Shown here: in pieces, positions 16,195 to 25,282 of the stretch | Layout: every line of letters begins with the position of its first letter | Numbering within the stretch: position 1 is the stretch's first letter | Assembly (NCBI RefSeq): GCF_946480185.1 | Contig: NZ_CAMLIG010000027.1 | Coordinates: 1 to 57,480 of the forward strand | Length of the DNA stretch: 57,480 nucleotides | Direction of reading: 5' to 3' | Origin: an uncultured Pedobacter sp. | GTDB taxonomy: Bacteria > Bacteroidota > Bacteroidia > Sphingobacteriales > Sphingobacteriaceae | Notes under the pieces: generated by a model | Database searches by the model: none | What the model saw: only the letters and a program-made list of their open reading frames with translations | What the model was told of the DNA's origin: nothing | Program-made: the position numbers and the translations under genes

Positions 16195-18246
16195 TTACCA
16201 AATTCTTATCCTATCCTCTGGTGCTTTATATAATTTATCGCCTTTTTTAACATCAAAAGCTTTATACCAAGCGTCCATATTAACTATCGGACCAATTGTT
16301 CTGTATTCTCCTGGAGAATGTGGGTCAACAATAATAAACTGAGCCGCAGTTTCTGGCAAAATATTGATTCGCCATACTTGTGCCCAAGCCAAAAAGAAAC
16401 GTTGGTCTGGCGTAAAGCCATCTATCTTTTCGTCAGACTGACCTTGTTTAGTCATTTTAAATGCCTCATAAGCTACATTTAAACCGCCTAAATCGCCAAT
16501 GTTTTCACCTAAAGTCAGTTTTCCGTTTACATGGATGGTATCCAATATCGTGTAAGCATCAAACTGATCTACAAGTTTTGCTGTTTTTGCCTTAAAGTTT
16601 TTCAAATCTTCTGGCGACCACCAATTGCGTAAAGTTCCATCTTTATCATACTGGCTTCCTTCATCATCAAAACCATGAGACATTTCATGACCTATTACTG
16701 CACCTATTCCTCCGTAATTTACAGCATCATCAGCATTCGGGTCAAAAAACGGGAACTGTAAAATCCCTGCGGGGAAAACAATTTCGTTCATTACCGGATT
16801 ATAATAAGCATTAACAGTAGGAGGTGTCATTCCCCAAATTGTTTTGTCAACTGGTTTACCTAGTTTGCTAATCATTTTATTATAACCCCACGCATCCGCA
16901 TTTCTTAGGTTTTGAAAATAAGTTGTGCGGTTGATGGCTAAGCCGTTATAAGTTTCCCACTTGTCCGGATATCCAATTTTACGGGTAAAAGCATGTAATT
17001 TATCCAAAGCTTTTTGCTTGGTTACATCGCTCATCCAATCTTGTTTTTTAATACGGTTTTCAAACGCTTTAGAAAGATTGCTCACCAATTCTTCCATTCT
17101 GGCTTTCGCTTCTGGTTTAAAATATTTTTTAACGTAAAGTTGCCCCAGCAGTTCGCCTATAGTTTCATCAGTTAAAGACGACATTCTTTGCCATCTTGGC
17201 GTTTGTATTTTTTGTCCGGATAGCGCTTGCGAAAATTTAAAGCCAGCATCAACAAAAGGCGAGCTCAAATCATTAGTTGCATTTTTAAGAATGTTCCATT
17301 TTAAATAAACTTTCCATTGATTTAAAGGAACAGTTTTCAGCATTTCGTTTGCTTTTACAAAGAAAGTTGGGTTATCCACTAAAATAGAATCTTGACCAGT
17401 CACCTTCATCTTTTGCATTAAACTCTTCCAATTTAATCCAGGAGTGGTTTTGCTGAGTTCTGCTATACCAAATTTATGGTAAGTTTTGTAAGGATCACGC
17501 ATTTCTACTCTACTGTATTGGGCCTGTGCAAAGGTCTTTTCCATTGCAAAAATTTCTTTAGCGTTTTGCTCAGCAATTTTGGTAGGAGTTCCTGTTAGGG
17601 TGAAAAGTTTAACAATGAAATCATGGTAAGCAACTCTTATTTTCTTAGAGCGCTCATCATCCTTCAAATAATAATCTCTATCTGGCAAAGTTGTGCCGCC
17701 CTGACTCAATTGTGCCATCATAACTTCAGGGTTTTTAGAATCCTGATCGATGTAGAAATGAAATACTGGTGATCCTGTTCCGTTGAGGCGCATTTTTGCA
17801 ATGGCATCAATTACTCCAGAAATATCTTTGATAGCAGCAATATTTGCCAAATCAGCTTTAATAGGGCTATATCCCAACTTTTCGATAGTTAAACTGTCCA
17901 TTCCGGCAGCATAAAAATCGCCAACACGTTTTTCTATGGAACCCGGTTTTGCTGTTTTATCGTTTTTAGCTTCCACCAAAATGCTTTTTACAGCATTAAT
18001 ATTAAAGTCTCTCAGTACATTAAAACTTCCCCAACGTACTTCCTTTGCGGGGATTGGATTGTTTTTCAACCATGTTCCGTTGGCATAAATGTAGAAATCG
18101 TCGCCTGGCTTTACAGATAAATCCATATTGGCTACATCTATCAATTTCTTTTGTGCAGGCACTGTTTTGTTTTGAGCTACTGCCGGAAGTGTGGCAGTTA
18201 ACAGGCCAACACCTAGCATAACACCGTAACTTAATTTGATCTTCAT
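16195..18246 (-). CDS. M13 family (neprilysin-like) zinc metallopeptidase
   Basis: From ATG 18246 the product is 683 aa, with a signal peptide ending around PAVAQ (residue 24). The peptidase_M13_N region spans about 40-430 and the catalytic region about 470-683. The zinc site is HEMSH (His520, Glu521, His524), with the third ligand Glu581 in GENIGDLGG. These enzymes cleave peptides outside the cytoplasm. The protein ends IRIW, the place where family members have a C-terminal Trp. A longer frame to 18516 is rejected because it runs through repeat DNA. It has no same-strand partner. Confidence 0.92.
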   Translation of the reverse strand: MKIKLSYGVMLGVGLLTATLPAVAQNKTVPAQKKLIDVANMDLSVKPGDDFYIYANGTWLKNNPIPAKEVRWGSFNVLRDFNINAVKSILVEAKNDKTAKPGSIEKRVGDFYAAGMDSLTIEKLGYSPIKADLANIAAIKDISGVIDAIAKMRLNGTGSPVFHFYIDQDSKNPEVMMAQLSQGGTTLPDRDYYLKDDERSKKIRVAYHDFIVKLFTLTGTPTKIAEQNAKEIFAMEKTFAQAQYSRVEMRDPYKTYHKFGIAELSKTTPGLNWKSLMQKMKVTGQDSILVDNPTFFVKANEMLKTVPLNQWKVYLKWNILKNATNDLSSPFVDAGFKFSQALSGQKIQTPRWQRMSSLTDETIGELLGQLYVKKYFKPEAKARMEELVSNLSKAFENRIKKQDWMSDVTKQKALDKLHAFTRKIGYPDKWETYNGLAINRTTYFQNLRNADAWGYNKMISKLGKPVDKTIWGMTPPTVNAYYNPVMNEIVFPAGILQFPFFDPNADDAVNYGGIGAVIGHEMSHGFDDEGSQYDKDGTLRNWWSPEDLKNFKAKTAKLVDQFDAYTILDTIHVNGKLTLGENIGDLGGLNVAYEAFKMTKQGQSDEKIDGFTPDQRFFLAWAQVWRINILPETAAQFIIVDPHSPGEYRTIGPIVNMDAWYKAFDVKKGDKLYKAPEDRIRIW

Positions 18247-18426
18247 AAAATTGTCTTTGTTTTCAACATCGTGAAGATAAGCATAGGATAACCATTGTAT
18301 CAAAATAAGAATATGATTGTTACTGAAAGACTGGAGGAAAGAGGCAAGAGTCGAGATGAAAAGAACCAAGAGCAAAGATGGAAGGAACAAAGTCAATCCT
18401 ACCAACTCTGTGATCTCTGTGTCCTC

Positions 18427-18552
18427 TGTGGTTAGTCTTCGGCTCCGCTCAGACTGACAATCGGTAATATTAATACTTTCAGCTCTGTGTACGCCGCTGT
18501 AAAAAAAACTCTGCACCCGCTGTGGTTAGCCTTCGACTCCTCTCAGACTGAC
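18427..18552. repeat. Pair of degenerate 32-bp direct repeats
   Basis: Positions 18427-18458 and 18521-18552 share 29 of 32 bases. Each contains a ttcggctccgctcagactga-type core, close to repeats found after valS. The 382-bp gap between the M13 gene and valS is otherwise gene-free, with phrases such as ctctgtg repeated. Confidence 0.65.
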
Positions 18553-18590
18553 AGCGTGAAAACAAAAACTGATAATTTCCTAATAAACCC

Positions 18591-18598
18591 TATTTTTG
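18591..18598 (+). promoter_or_regulatory. -7 element for valS
   Basis: TATTTTTG matches TAnnTTTG and lies 30 nt upstream of the valS ATG, giving a leader of about 25 nt. Confidence 0.5.
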
Positions 18599-18628
18599 CG
18601 TTTCGAAAAAAATAGAGTTTGATTATAT

Positions 18629-21322
18629 ATGAGTATTGCCAAAACGTACAGCCCGAAAGATTTTGAAGATAAATGGTACCAGTATTGGATGGAGAACGAT
18701 TTTTTTAAATCAACTCCAGATGAACGCGAGCCTTATACGATTGTAATTCCTCCGCCAAATGTCACCGGAGTATTGCACATGGGACACATGCTCAACAATA
18801 CCATTCAGGATGTTTTGGTGCGCAGAGCCAGAATGAGCGGTAAAAATGCTTGTTGGGTTCCTGGTACAGATCACGCTTCTATCGCTACAGAAGCAAAAGT
18901 GGTGGCGATGCTCAAAGAAAAAGGCATCAATAAAAAAGACATTTCCCGTTCAAAGTTTTTAGCTTATGCTTATGAATGGAAAGATAAATACGGTGGAATA
19001 ATTTTAGATCAGTTAAAAAAATTAGGTGCTTCTTGCGATTGGAGCCGAACAGCTTTTACGATGGATCCGGCTTTATCCGAAGCTGTAATCGATACATTTA
19101 TTCATTTGCACAAAAAAGGGTTAATTTATCGTGGCGTACGGATGGTAAACTGGGACCCTCAAGGTTTAACTGCTGTTTCTGATGAAGAAGTTATCCGTAA
19201 AGAGGTAAACCAGAAGCTTTATTATATTAGGTATGAAGTTAAGAGTTCAGAGTCCGCAGTCGGTGGTCCGCAGTCTGAGTCTCACATCTCACATCTCACA
19301 ACTCACTACTTAACTATCGCTACCACCCGTCCAGAAACCATTATGGCTGATGCGGCGATATGTATTAACCCAAATGATGAGCGTTATTTACATTTACATG
19401 GAAAAACGGTTTTTGTTCCTTTGATCAATCGGGAAATTCCGGTGATTTTGGATGAATATGTGACTATGGATTTTGGTACAGGCTGTTTAAAAGTTACGCC
19501 AGCGCATGATTTAAACGATTACGAATTGGGTCAGAAGCACCATTTGCCAGTAATCGATATTTTAAATGATAACGGAACGCTAAACGAGAAAGCAGAGATT
19601 TTAGTTGGTGAAGACCGATTCATCGCCCGTAAAAAAATCGCCAAGTTATTGGATGAAGCTGGGCATTTAGAGAAAGTGGAGGATTATAAATCGCAGGTTG
19701 GGTTTTCTGAAAGAACCGATGCGGCCATTGAACCAAAACTTTCTATGCAGTGGTTCTGCAAAATGAGTGAAATGGCTGGCCCGGCTTTGGATTATGTGAA
19801 TAATGGAGACATAAAGCTGATTCCTGATAAATTCATTAATACGTACCGTCATTGGATGGAAAACGTAAAGGATTGGTGCATCTCCCGTCAGCTATGGTGG
19901 GGACAGCAGATTCCCGCGTGGTACGCACCAAACGGGGCGGTTGCGGTTGCTAAAACTGCGGAAGAAGCAATTGAACAATTCAACCTTACACCTCAAACCC
20001 AAAACCTTAAACCCTCAGATTTAAAACAAGACGAAGACGTTGTAGATACCTGGTTTTCATCATGGCTTTGGCCAATTTCTGTGTTCGACCCTATGGTTTT
20101 TGGTAATCCGGAAGCTAAAGGAAATACCGATATCAACTACTATTACCCAACCAATGATTTAGTTACCGCTCCAGAAATACTTTTCTTTTGGGTTGCCCGG
20201 ATGATTATGGCGGGACACGAATTTAGAGGCGAAGTACCGTTTAAAAACGTTTATTTGACCGGGATTGTTAGGGATAAATTAGGTCGTAAAATGTCTAAAT
20301 CATTAGGCAACTCGCCAGATCCTTTAGATTTAATTGAAAAATACGGAGCTGACGGCGTTAGGGTAGGGATGTTGTTGTGCTCACCGGCCGGAAATGATAT
20401 CATGTTTGATGAATCTTCTTGTGAACAGGGAAGAAACTTCGCCAATAAAATATGGAATGCTTTTCGATTGATTAAAGGTTGGAGCATCTCCGAAGGAGAG
20501 GGAACTACAAACGCCGTGGCTATTGCATGGTTTGAAGCTCGTTTTAACGAAGCTCTGGCAGAAATAGAATCCAACTTTAAAAGCTACCGTTTATCTGAAG
20601 CTTTAATGGCGACCTACAAGTTGGTTTGGGATGATTTCTGCGCTTGGTATTTGGAGATGGTGAAACCTGCGTACCAGCAGCCAATTGATAAAGCAACTTT
20701 TGAAGCCACTATCCAGTTTTTTGAGAAGATTTTGAAAGTGTTGCATCCGTTTATGCCTTTCTTGACCGAAGAATTATGGCATGATGAGGTTTTTGGTAAT
20801 CGTGAGGATAAAGATTGTTGCATTGTTGCACAAATTCCAACGGCTGCTGAAACTAACGAAAAGCTTTTAAAAGAAATTGACGCGGTTAAACAGGTGGTTT
20901 CCGAGATTAGAAACATCAGAAACAGCAAACAAATTTCTCCGAAAGAAGCATTAAATCTATCAGTAAAGGTAAACTCTGATATTGATTACCTGGCTTACAG
21001 TACAATTATCTGCAAATTGGCAAATATCACAGAACTTAATTATACAGATGATAAAATTGCTGGTGCAGCAACGTTTATGGCAGGCAGAGACGAGTTCTTT
21101 GTCCCACTAGCAGGAAATATCGACGTAGAAGAAGAAAAAGCAAGCATAAAAAAAGAAATCGAATATTTACAGGGTTTCCTAAAAGCAGTAAATGCCAAGT
21201 TGGCTAATGAGCGTTTTGTTGCCAATGCAAAACTCGAGATTGTAGCTAATGAGCAGAACAAGAAAGCTGATGCCGAAGCTAAGATTCAAATATTAGAAGA
21301 GTCCTTAACAGCTTTAGGGTAA
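18629..21322 (+). CDS. valS: Valyl-tRNA synthetase
   Basis: This 897-aa class I synthetase charges tRNA-Val and edits mischarged threonine. The HIGH region is PPPNVTGVLHMGHM near residue 47. The editing domain starts with LTIATTRPETIM near 228. The KMSKS region is GRKMSKSLGNSPDP near 552. An anticodon-binding domain and a C-terminal coiled-coil arm (about 835-897) follow. Residues about 206-226, just before the editing domain, are Ser/His rich and look like an insert made of repetitive DNA (see the separate entry). The stretch QFNLTPQTQNLKPSDLK near residue 460 is also low in complexity, but the segment length there is normal. The gene is monocistronic. Confidence 0.96.
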   Translation: MSIAKTYSPKDFEDKWYQYWMENDFFKSTPDEREPYTIVIPPPNVTGVLHMGHMLNNTIQDVLVRRARMSGKNACWVPGTDHASIATEAKVVAMLKEKGINKKDISRSKFLAYAYEWKDKYGGIILDQLKKLGASCDWSRTAFTMDPALSEAVIDTFIHLHKKGLIYRGVRMVNWDPQGLTAVSDEEVIRKEVNQKLYYIRYEVKSSESAVGGPQSESHISHLTTHYLTIATTRPETIMADAAICINPNDERYLHLHGKTVFVPLINREIPVILDEYVTMDFGTGCLKVTPAHDLNDYELGQKHHLPVIDILNDNGTLNEKAEILVGEDRFIARKKIAKLLDEAGHLEKVEDYKSQVGFSERTDAAIEPKLSMQWFCKMSEMAGPALDYVNNGDIKLIPDKFINTYRHWMENVKDWCISRQLWWGQQIPAWYAPNGAVAVAKTAEEAIEQFNLTPQTQNLKPSDLKQDEDVVDTWFSSWLWPISVFDPMVFGNPEAKGNTDINYYYPTNDLVTAPEILFFWVARMIMAGHEFRGEVPFKNVYLTGIVRDKLGRKMSKSLGNSPDPLDLIEKYGADGVRVGMLLCSPAGNDIMFDESSCEQGRNFANKIWNAFRLIKGWSISEGEGTTNAVAIAWFEARFNEALAEIESNFKSYRLSEALMATYKLVWDDFCAWYLEMVKPAYQQPIDKATFEATIQFFEKILKVLHPFMPFLTEELWHDEVFGNREDKDCCIVAQIPTAAETNEKLLKEIDAVKQVVSEIRNIRNSKQISPKEALNLSVKVNSDIDYLAYSTIICKLANITELNYTDDKIAGAATFMAGRDEFFVPLAGNIDVEEEKASIKKEIEYLQGFLKAVNAKLANERFVANAKLEIVANEQNKKADAEAKIQILEESLTALG
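19241..19309 (+). repeat. Repeat-derived in-frame insert inside valS
   Basis: About 69 bp encode SSESAVGGPQSESHISHLTTH. The DNA consists of repeated short words (agtccgcagtc / ggtccgcagtct; ctcacat three times with a variant) of the sort seen between genes in this genome. Family members have only a short linker here between the catalytic core and the editing domain. Confidence 0.6.
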
Positions 21323-21333
21323 CGTCTTTTGTC

Positions 21334-21384
21334 TCCCTGAGCGGAGTTGAAGGGTTATTCGAATAGACTTCTACTTCGCTCAGT
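21334..21384. repeat. Imperfect inverted repeat, 3' of valS
   Basis: gagcggagttgaag and cttctacttcgctc pair imperfectly, like the abundant palindromes of Bacteroidota. The rest of the 370-bp gap to 21637 holds degenerate interspersed repeats (for example agattcctcttcgcatac) and no gene. Confidence 0.55.
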
Positions 21385-21637
21385 CGGATAAGTACCAATA
21401 ATAAGTTCTATTGAGTTTTTGCTCAAATAGAAGGTTAATTGTTTAGTGCATACAGTAATTTATTTTACCTTGAGAACCTATAGGCATATAAAGCTTTGTT
21501 TGTCTCTAGGTTTCTTCTCAGTACTTTGCTTACCACAGAACGTCAACAGATTCCTCTTCGCATACTTTTCGCAATGAACGTTGAAGGATGGCGCAGGAAT
21601 GTCTGAAATTCAATAAGTATACAGGCTCAAAAAGTAA

Positions 21638-21669
21638 AAACCCTCCATCCATTTCTGGAAGAAGGGTTT
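21638..21669 (-). terminator. Terminator after the NtrC-like gene
   Basis: The stem aaaccct/agggttt (21638-21644 with 21663-21669) around a bulged loop is followed on the minus strand by a T-rich tract. It is 24 nt past the stop codon. Confidence 0.65.
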
Positions 21670-21692
21670 CTCAATTTTATAAATGAACAATT

Positions 21693-23102
21693 TTAATCTG
21701 CTCTTTTTAACCCGAACTTGTCGATTTTACTGTATAAGTGACTTCTTTGTATTTCAATGTCTTCGGCAGTTTTTGACACGTTCCAATTGTTTTTCTCTAG
21801 TTTGTATTTGATAAATTCCATTTCTGCATGGTCTTTAAAATCTTGAAAGTTGGAGAAAGACTCGTAATCAAATCCGTTGGAAGAAGAAGACGAAGAATTG
21901 CTTGTTTCAAAAGCATTTTCTGGGTGATAAATACTGCCACTTGGGTTAGCAAAAGCCCTTACATTTTCTTCGGTAATGGTTTTTTCGCTTAAAATAATCA
22001 AACGCTCAATCACATTCCTTAGCTCACGGATGTTTCCGGTCCAAGGCAAAGATTTTAAAGCATCCATTGCACCAGGACTAATTTTCTTTACTGGCATATT
22101 GTACTCGTTGCAGATTTCCTCACAAAAGTTTTCTGATAAAAGTGGAATATCAGACCTTCTCTCTGCCAATGGCGCAACATGAATGTGGATTACATTTAAG
22201 CGGTGGTACAAGTCCATCCTAAAATTACCGGCTTCAATTTCTTTTAATAAATCTTTATTGGTTGCCGCAATTACCCTTACGTTTACATCAATCTCTTTTT
22301 CGCCACCTACGCGGGTAATTTTGTTTTCCTGTAAAGCTCTTAAAACCTTGGCCTGTGCAGATGCGCTCATGTCGCCAATTTCGTCTAAGAAAATTGTTCC
22401 GCCGTTTGCCTGTTCAAATTTCCCGATACGTTGTTTAATTGCCGATGTAAATGAACCTTTTTCATGCCCAAACAATTCAGATTCAATTAATTCAGATGGA
22501 ATTGCCGCACAGTTTACTTCAATTAACGGCGAATTTGCTCTGCTTGATTTTTCATGTAACCAACGGGCAACCAATTCTTTACCGCTTCCGTTAGCGCCGG
22601 TTACCAAAACACGGGCATCAGTAGGAGCAACCCTTTCAATGGTTTCTTTAACCTTTGCAATAGCGGGCGATTCTCCTAAAATTTGGCGAGTTTTTGATTT
22701 TGCAACTTTTTGCTTCAGCACCTTAGTTTCTGTAACTAAAGTTCCACGGTCAAGGGCGTTGCGTACAGTAATTAATAAACGGTTTAAATCTGGTGGTTTT
22801 GAGATAAAATCGAAGGCTCCTTTTTTAGAAGCTTCAACTGCTGTTTCTACTGTTCCGTGGCCGGATATCATGATGAAAGGAAGGTCTGGATGCGATGCGT
22901 GTGCACTCGTCAACACTTCCATTCCATCCATACGATTCATTTTTATATCGCATAAAACTAAATCGTAACCTATGTTTTTAATCATTTCCAGACCATCAGC
23001 GCCGTTGTCTATATCGTCAACTTTATAGTCTTCGTATTCTAAAATCTCTCTTAGCGTGTTTCTAATTGCTCTTTCGTCATCAATGATTAATACTTTAGCC
23101 AT
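21693..23102 (-). CDS. NtrC-type response regulator with altered GAFTGA loop
   Basis: This 469-aa protein has a receiver domain (1-120) with phospho-acceptor Asp52 (DLVLCDIKM), acidic pair Asp8/Asp9 and Lys102. An AAA+ domain follows (about 140-370) with Walker A GANGSGKE at 169-176 and Walker B GGTIFLDEIGD at 234-244. The C-terminal Fis-type helix-turn-helix is at about 425-465 (NWNVSKTAEDIEIQRSHLYS). A Ser-rich linker precedes it. The sigma-54 contact loop reads GSFTSA at 216-221 rather than GAFTGA, so activation through sigma-54 is doubtful. No cognate histidine kinase is adjacent. The gene is next to rnpB, which is transcribed separately. Confidence 0.92.
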   Translation of the reverse strand: MAKVLIIDDERAIRNTLREILEYEDYKVDDIDNGADGLEMIKNIGYDLVLCDIKMNRMDGMEVLTSAHASHPDLPFIMISGHGTVETAVEASKKGAFDFISKPPDLNRLLITVRNALDRGTLVTETKVLKQKVAKSKTRQILGESPAIAKVKETIERVAPTDARVLVTGANGSGKELVARWLHEKSSRANSPLIEVNCAAIPSELIESELFGHEKGSFTSAIKQRIGKFEQANGGTIFLDEIGDMSASAQAKVLRALQENKITRVGGEKEIDVNVRVIAATNKDLLKEIEAGNFRMDLYHRLNVIHIHVAPLAERRSDIPLLSENFCEEICNEYNMPVKKISPGAMDALKSLPWTGNIRELRNVIERLIILSEKTITEENVRAFANPSGSIYHPENAFETSNSSSSSSNGFDYESFSNFQDFKDHAEMEFIKYKLEKNNWNVSKTAEDIEIQRSHLYSKIDKFGLKRAD

Positions 23103-23161
23103 GTAAATTAATTTTTATAAAAGTGTATATAATTTTGGACAATGTTTAGGTTTTGCAGCAC

Positions 23162-23192
23162 AAAAAAAGTCCTGCAAATTGTTGCAGGACTT
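23162..23192 (-). terminator. Terminator after RNase P RNA
   Basis: A perfect 11-bp stem (aagtcctgcaa with ttgcaggactt, 23167-23177 and 23182-23192) with a 4-nt loop is followed on the minus strand by seven T. Confidence 0.85.
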
Positions 23193-23212
23193 CAAATGCT
23201 TGTAATAATGCA

Positions 23213-23591
23213 AATTTGTAAGCCGGGTTCTGTCATCCCAAAACAATTCAGGATGTCTCTATCATTTATCTTGCCATAATATTGCTATTACAGTCTAACG
23301 ATCTACCCTTCCTAATAGTGATTGAACACAGCAGAACGAGTCGCCCTGACGCTTAGGATTTATTTGATCTTTCAACTCCTGAGGTTTACCACGATGCATG
23401 TCGCCATACAAAGTCGTGAGCTCTTACCTCACGTTTTCACCCTTACTTTGCCCGAAGACGAAGCGGTATATTTTCTGTAGCACTTTCTGTCGTTCTATTA
23501 CAAAACGCCTTCCCGTTAGGAAGCAGGATACTCTGTGTTGCCCGGACTTTCCTCCGTCCGCCAGCTGGCAGACAGCGATAGAGCCATTTGC
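23213..23591 (-). ncRNA. rnpB: RNase P RNA, class A
   Basis: The minus strand contains the universal RNase P RNA blocks. GAGGAAAGTCCGGGC lies at 23540-23554, an AGTGCTACAGAAAATATACC-type block near 23470-23490, and the 3' AGAACCCGGCTTA near 23220. Length is about 380 nt, normal for bacterial class A. RNase P removes the 5' leader of pre-tRNAs. A -7 like element TACCTTTA (23596-23603) precedes it and a strong terminator follows. Both ends are estimates to within about 10 nt. Confidence 0.93.
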
Positions 23592-23689
23592 GCTGTAAAG
23601 GTAAGAATTATTAAAGGCTAATCAGCAAAATGCAAAAAACCAAGAGCCAAAAATGTTTGGCGCTTTATAACCGTTAAAACTCAATTCAT

Positions 23690-24112
23690 TTATTCGCAGG
23701 TCTTTAAATTTTTCTCTACTTCCGCTACATCGTAAATTCCTTGTTTGTTGCCAAACGTATTGGTAATGTAGGTGAGCACTTTGGCAATTTCCAGAGGCAC
23801 TAAATGTTTTTCAGCAGGCATTACTCCATCAAAAGTCTTCCCATTCACCACAATGGTGTCTGTTAGCCCGTTAATAATAAAACAGGCTAGCTTTTCGCGA
23901 TTGCTTTTTAAGAATACGCTATCAGTTAGGGGCGGAATCAAGCCTTCCAAACCTTTTCCATCGTCCATGTGGCAATTGCCACAATGTGTTTTATAAAGTG
24001 CAGAACCGCTGGTGTAATAGCCCTGATATTTAATAGATTCCTGGTTACAGGCATTCAAAAAAATAGCGCTTACCAATCCTAGGAAAACCAATGGAATTAA
24101 AAGCTTCCTCAT
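23690..24112 (-). CDS. Cytochrome c-type lipoprotein
   Basis: This 140-aa protein has a lipoprotein signal (lipobox ending Cys22, LNAC) and a single class I cytochrome c domain. The heme site is CGNCH at residues 44-48, and a likely distal Met lies in GVMPAEK. It is membrane-anchored on the periplasmic side and would carry electrons. Its ATG overlaps the Sco gene stop by 4 nt, so the two are translationally coupled. This pairing suggests a role near a copper-containing terminal oxidase or another periplasmic redox enzyme, which is inference. Confidence 0.88.
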   Translation of the reverse strand: MRKLLIPLVFLGLVSAIFLNACNQESIKYQGYYTSGSALYKTHCGNCHMDDGKGLEGLIPPLTDSVFLKSNREKLACFIINGLTDTIVVNGKTFDGVMPAEKHLVPLEIAKVLTYITNTFGNKQGIYDVAEVEKNLKTCE

Positions 24113-24762
24113 TTTTTATCCGATTTGTACTCGCTCAGCAAAATGTCTAAATCATTTTTTAATTTCTCTACCTGTTCCTTGTCTGTACCATCGTAAGCAC
24201 CTCTAATTCTTTTTTCTTTATCCACTAAAATGAAATAGCCAGAATGTTCCACACCGCCGGGGATGCTTGCATTTTCTTTTGCATAGCTCATGTATCCATC
24301 TTTCGCTAAATTGTAAACAGAATCTCTGTTGCCTAATAAAAAGCTCCACTGTGTACCTTCAACGCCTAATTTGTTAGCGTACTTTTTTAAAACAGGTACG
24401 GTGTCATATTTTGGGTCAATGGTGTAAGATATAAAGCGGACTTCGTTATTGCCTTTGTATTTATTATACACAGTCAGCATATTTTTGCTCATCACTGGGC
24501 AAATAGAAGGACAGGAGGTGAAAAAGAAATCGGCTACGTAAACACTGTTCTTTAAGGAATCGTTATTGATGATTACACTATCCTGGTTTACAAAACTAAA
24601 ATGAGGAATGGTTTGGTAAAAGGTATCCACTACCAGTTTTCCGTTTTCCATTTTTTCCATGGTTTGGCGTTCACCTAAAATGGGTAACCTTTTTGGGCTT
24701 TGGCTACAAGAAAAAAGCAGGACTACCGCTGCGCAAAGGCATAATTGATTTAAAAATTTCAT
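24109..24762 (-). CDS. SCO1/SenC family copper/thiol lipoprotein
   Basis: This 217-aa protein has a lipobox at Cys19 and a thioredoxin-like fold with the Sco copper/thiol site CPSIC (Cys84, Cys88) and the third ligand His173 in VEHSGYF. Sco proteins deliver copper to, or keep reduced, the CuA site of cytochrome oxidase. It is the second gene of a compact minus-strand cluster: the 151-aa lipoprotein lies directly upstream with no spacer, and the cytochrome c gene overlaps by 4 nt downstream. Confidence 0.9.
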   Translation of the reverse strand: MKFLNQLCLCAAVVLLFSCSQSPKRLPILGERQTMEKMENGKLVVDTFYQTIPHFSFVNQDSVIINNDSLKNSVYVADFFFTSCPSICPVMSKNMLTVYNKYKGNNEVRFISYTIDPKYDTVPVLKKYANKLGVEGTQWSFLLGNRDSVYNLAKDGYMSYAKENASIPGGVEHSGYFILVDKEKRIRGAYDGTDKEQVEKLKNDLDILLSEYKSDKK

Positions 24763-25218
24763 CTATTTATATTTTGTAATTAATGAATCGCTTTTAATGA
24801 TTACTTTTTTGAAGATCAGCTCTACTGAATTTATCTTTTCTTTTTGACCGTTTAAGTAATCCATAATTTCATCGTGAGATTTGCCGGTATAATCCGGATT
24901 AAAATTGTGCATCCATGCCATCATTTCATCATCAGCATTTGCTAAATCTTTATTTAATAAATTTAAATCTGTACGCACCTTAGCAGTATCTAAACTGATG
25001 TTTTTTGTTTTTAAGCTATCCAAATGCGAGAGGATAAATTTAACCTGAGTTTTTTTCTCCATCAAGGTATTCATATCTGTCATTACGCTGTCATGCGCTG
25101 CAATAACCGCTTGTTGTAAGTTCTCCTGCTCTTTTTTGTGGTTTGTACAGGCCGCAATAGCTAATGTTAATAAAAGCATTGCTAATGTGCTGTTTTTAAA
25201 TATGTTATTCGGTTTCAT
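24763..25218 (-). CDS. Lipoprotein of unknown function in the Sco cluster
   Basis: This 151-aa protein has a lipoprotein signal (lipobox near AIAAC, Cys24) and a mature part that is mostly alpha-helical. A heptad-like segment covers about 30-75, and the stretch DDEMMAWMHNFNPDY contains several Met, Trp and His residues that might bind metal. Homologues are often labelled viral A-type inclusion proteins, a name without functional meaning. The stop codon abuts the Sco ATG, so it belongs to that operon. A role in copper handling is only a guess from context. Confidence 0.75.
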   Translation of the reverse strand: MKPNNIFKNSTLAMLLLTLAIAACTNHKKEQENLQQAVIAAHDSVMTDMNTLMEKKTQVKFILSHLDSLKTKNISLDTAKVRTDLNLLNKDLANADDEMMAWMHNFNPDYTGKSHDEIMDYLNGQKEKINSVELIFKKVIIKSDSLITKYK

Positions 25219-25282
25219 GATTTAATTTTGTTGCTAATTTTTCTGTGTTTTTTGAATTTGTAAATGAAGATGCTAAGGAAAA

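Noticed and set aside
18247..18516. A longer M13 peptidase frame starting at 18516
   Set aside because: The added 90 residues are encoded by degenerate repeat DNA and precede a clear signal peptide at the internal ATG.
21976..22968. Long plus-strand ORFs opposite the NtrC-like gene
   Set aside because: They are shadows of a well-supported response regulator on the other strand.
23398..23598. 66-aa plus-strand ORF
   Set aside because: It lies inside the RNase P RNA gene.
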